A DNA stretch of 9,906 bases, from assembly GCA_003650255.1 (NCBI GenBank), contig QMOP01000033.1:1-9906 (forward strand), in the 5' to 3' direction. The number at the start of each line of letters is the position of its first letter. Within the stretch, counting starts at the first letter, position 1. The DNA is from Caldisericota bacterium. Its GTDB lineage: Bacteria > CG03 > B21-G15. The notes under the pieces were generated by a model. That model searched no databases and was not told where the DNA came from. It saw only the letters and a list, made by a program, of their open reading frames with translations. The position numbers and the translations under genes are program-made. This document shows, in pieces, positions 9,843 to 9,906 of this stretch.

Positions 9843-9906
9843 TTTAAAAATTCTACTAAAATTCTTAAAAGAAAGCGAGGTAATTTTATTATTCTCTTTA
9901 TTCTCC
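9839..9906 (-). CDS. C-terminal fragment of an unidentified upstream gene
   Basis: A frame open at the window edge runs through about 22 codons and ends in LRILVEFLK followed by TGA at 9841-9839, which overlaps the phosphoesterase ATG as ATGA. The residues are basic and hydrophobic, consistent with a C-terminal amphipathic helix, and codon choice (AGA, ATA, TTA) matches the neighbours. The main argument is the 4-base overlap, the same arrangement seen at most junctions in this window. The piece is too short to assign a family, and an untranslated leader remains possible. Confidence 0.5.
   Translation of the reverse strand, partial: RIKRIIKLPRFLLRILVEFLK

Overview
This is a bacterial window at roughly one-third GC (estimated by eye). 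Every supported gene lies on the minus strand, so transcription runs from position 9906 down to 1. Proteins are rich in Lys, Glu, Ile and Arg, Arg is mostly encoded by AGA/AGG, and the sense strand is purine-rich. These traits are common in thermophilic or thermophile-derived bacteria. I infer an uncultivated low-GC lineage and cannot place it in a phylum from this window alone.

Block A, about 9906-7094, is a signalling-like module. It holds the 3' end of an unidentified gene, a calcineurin-type metallophosphoesterase, a membrane-anchored Ser/Thr protein kinase with almost nothing outside the membrane, and a membrane protein with predicted extracytoplasmic TPR-like helices and cytoplasmic HEAT repeats. 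Each gene overlaps the next by 4 bases.

Block B, 7101-3370, overlaps block A by 8 bases. It is a complete riboflavin pathway in the order ribD, ribE (riboflavin synthase), ribBA, ribH, followed by nusB. The enzymes convert GTP and ribulose 5-phosphate to riboflavin, except for the dephosphorylation of the pyrimidine intermediate, which separate phosphatases perform. No FMN riboswitch precedes ribD because ribD starts inside the previous gene. Any such control would have to lie upstream of the window.

Block C, about 3369-3182, is the only sizeable intergenic space. It holds a 138-bp GC-rich island (77 of 120 bases G or C at 3241-3360) with imperfect 20-bp terminal inverted repeats (15/20 matching), an internal perfect 6-bp hairpin, and five tandem heptads on the ligA side. 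It looks like a REP/MITE-type dispersed repeat and is the most unusual sequence in the window.

Block D, 3181-1, holds ligA (NAD-dependent DNA ligase) with a strong Shine-Dalgarno, then a DUF362 protein with two [4Fe-4S] ferredoxin motifs, then the N-terminus of a Mut7-C/PIN-like RNase-domain protein that runs off the window. These three are also joined by 4-base overlaps.

The core genes are conventional and intact. The points worth a second look are the GC-rich element, the sensorless kinase with its TPR-TM-HEAT neighbour and phosphoesterase, and the physical coupling of that module to riboflavin synthesis.
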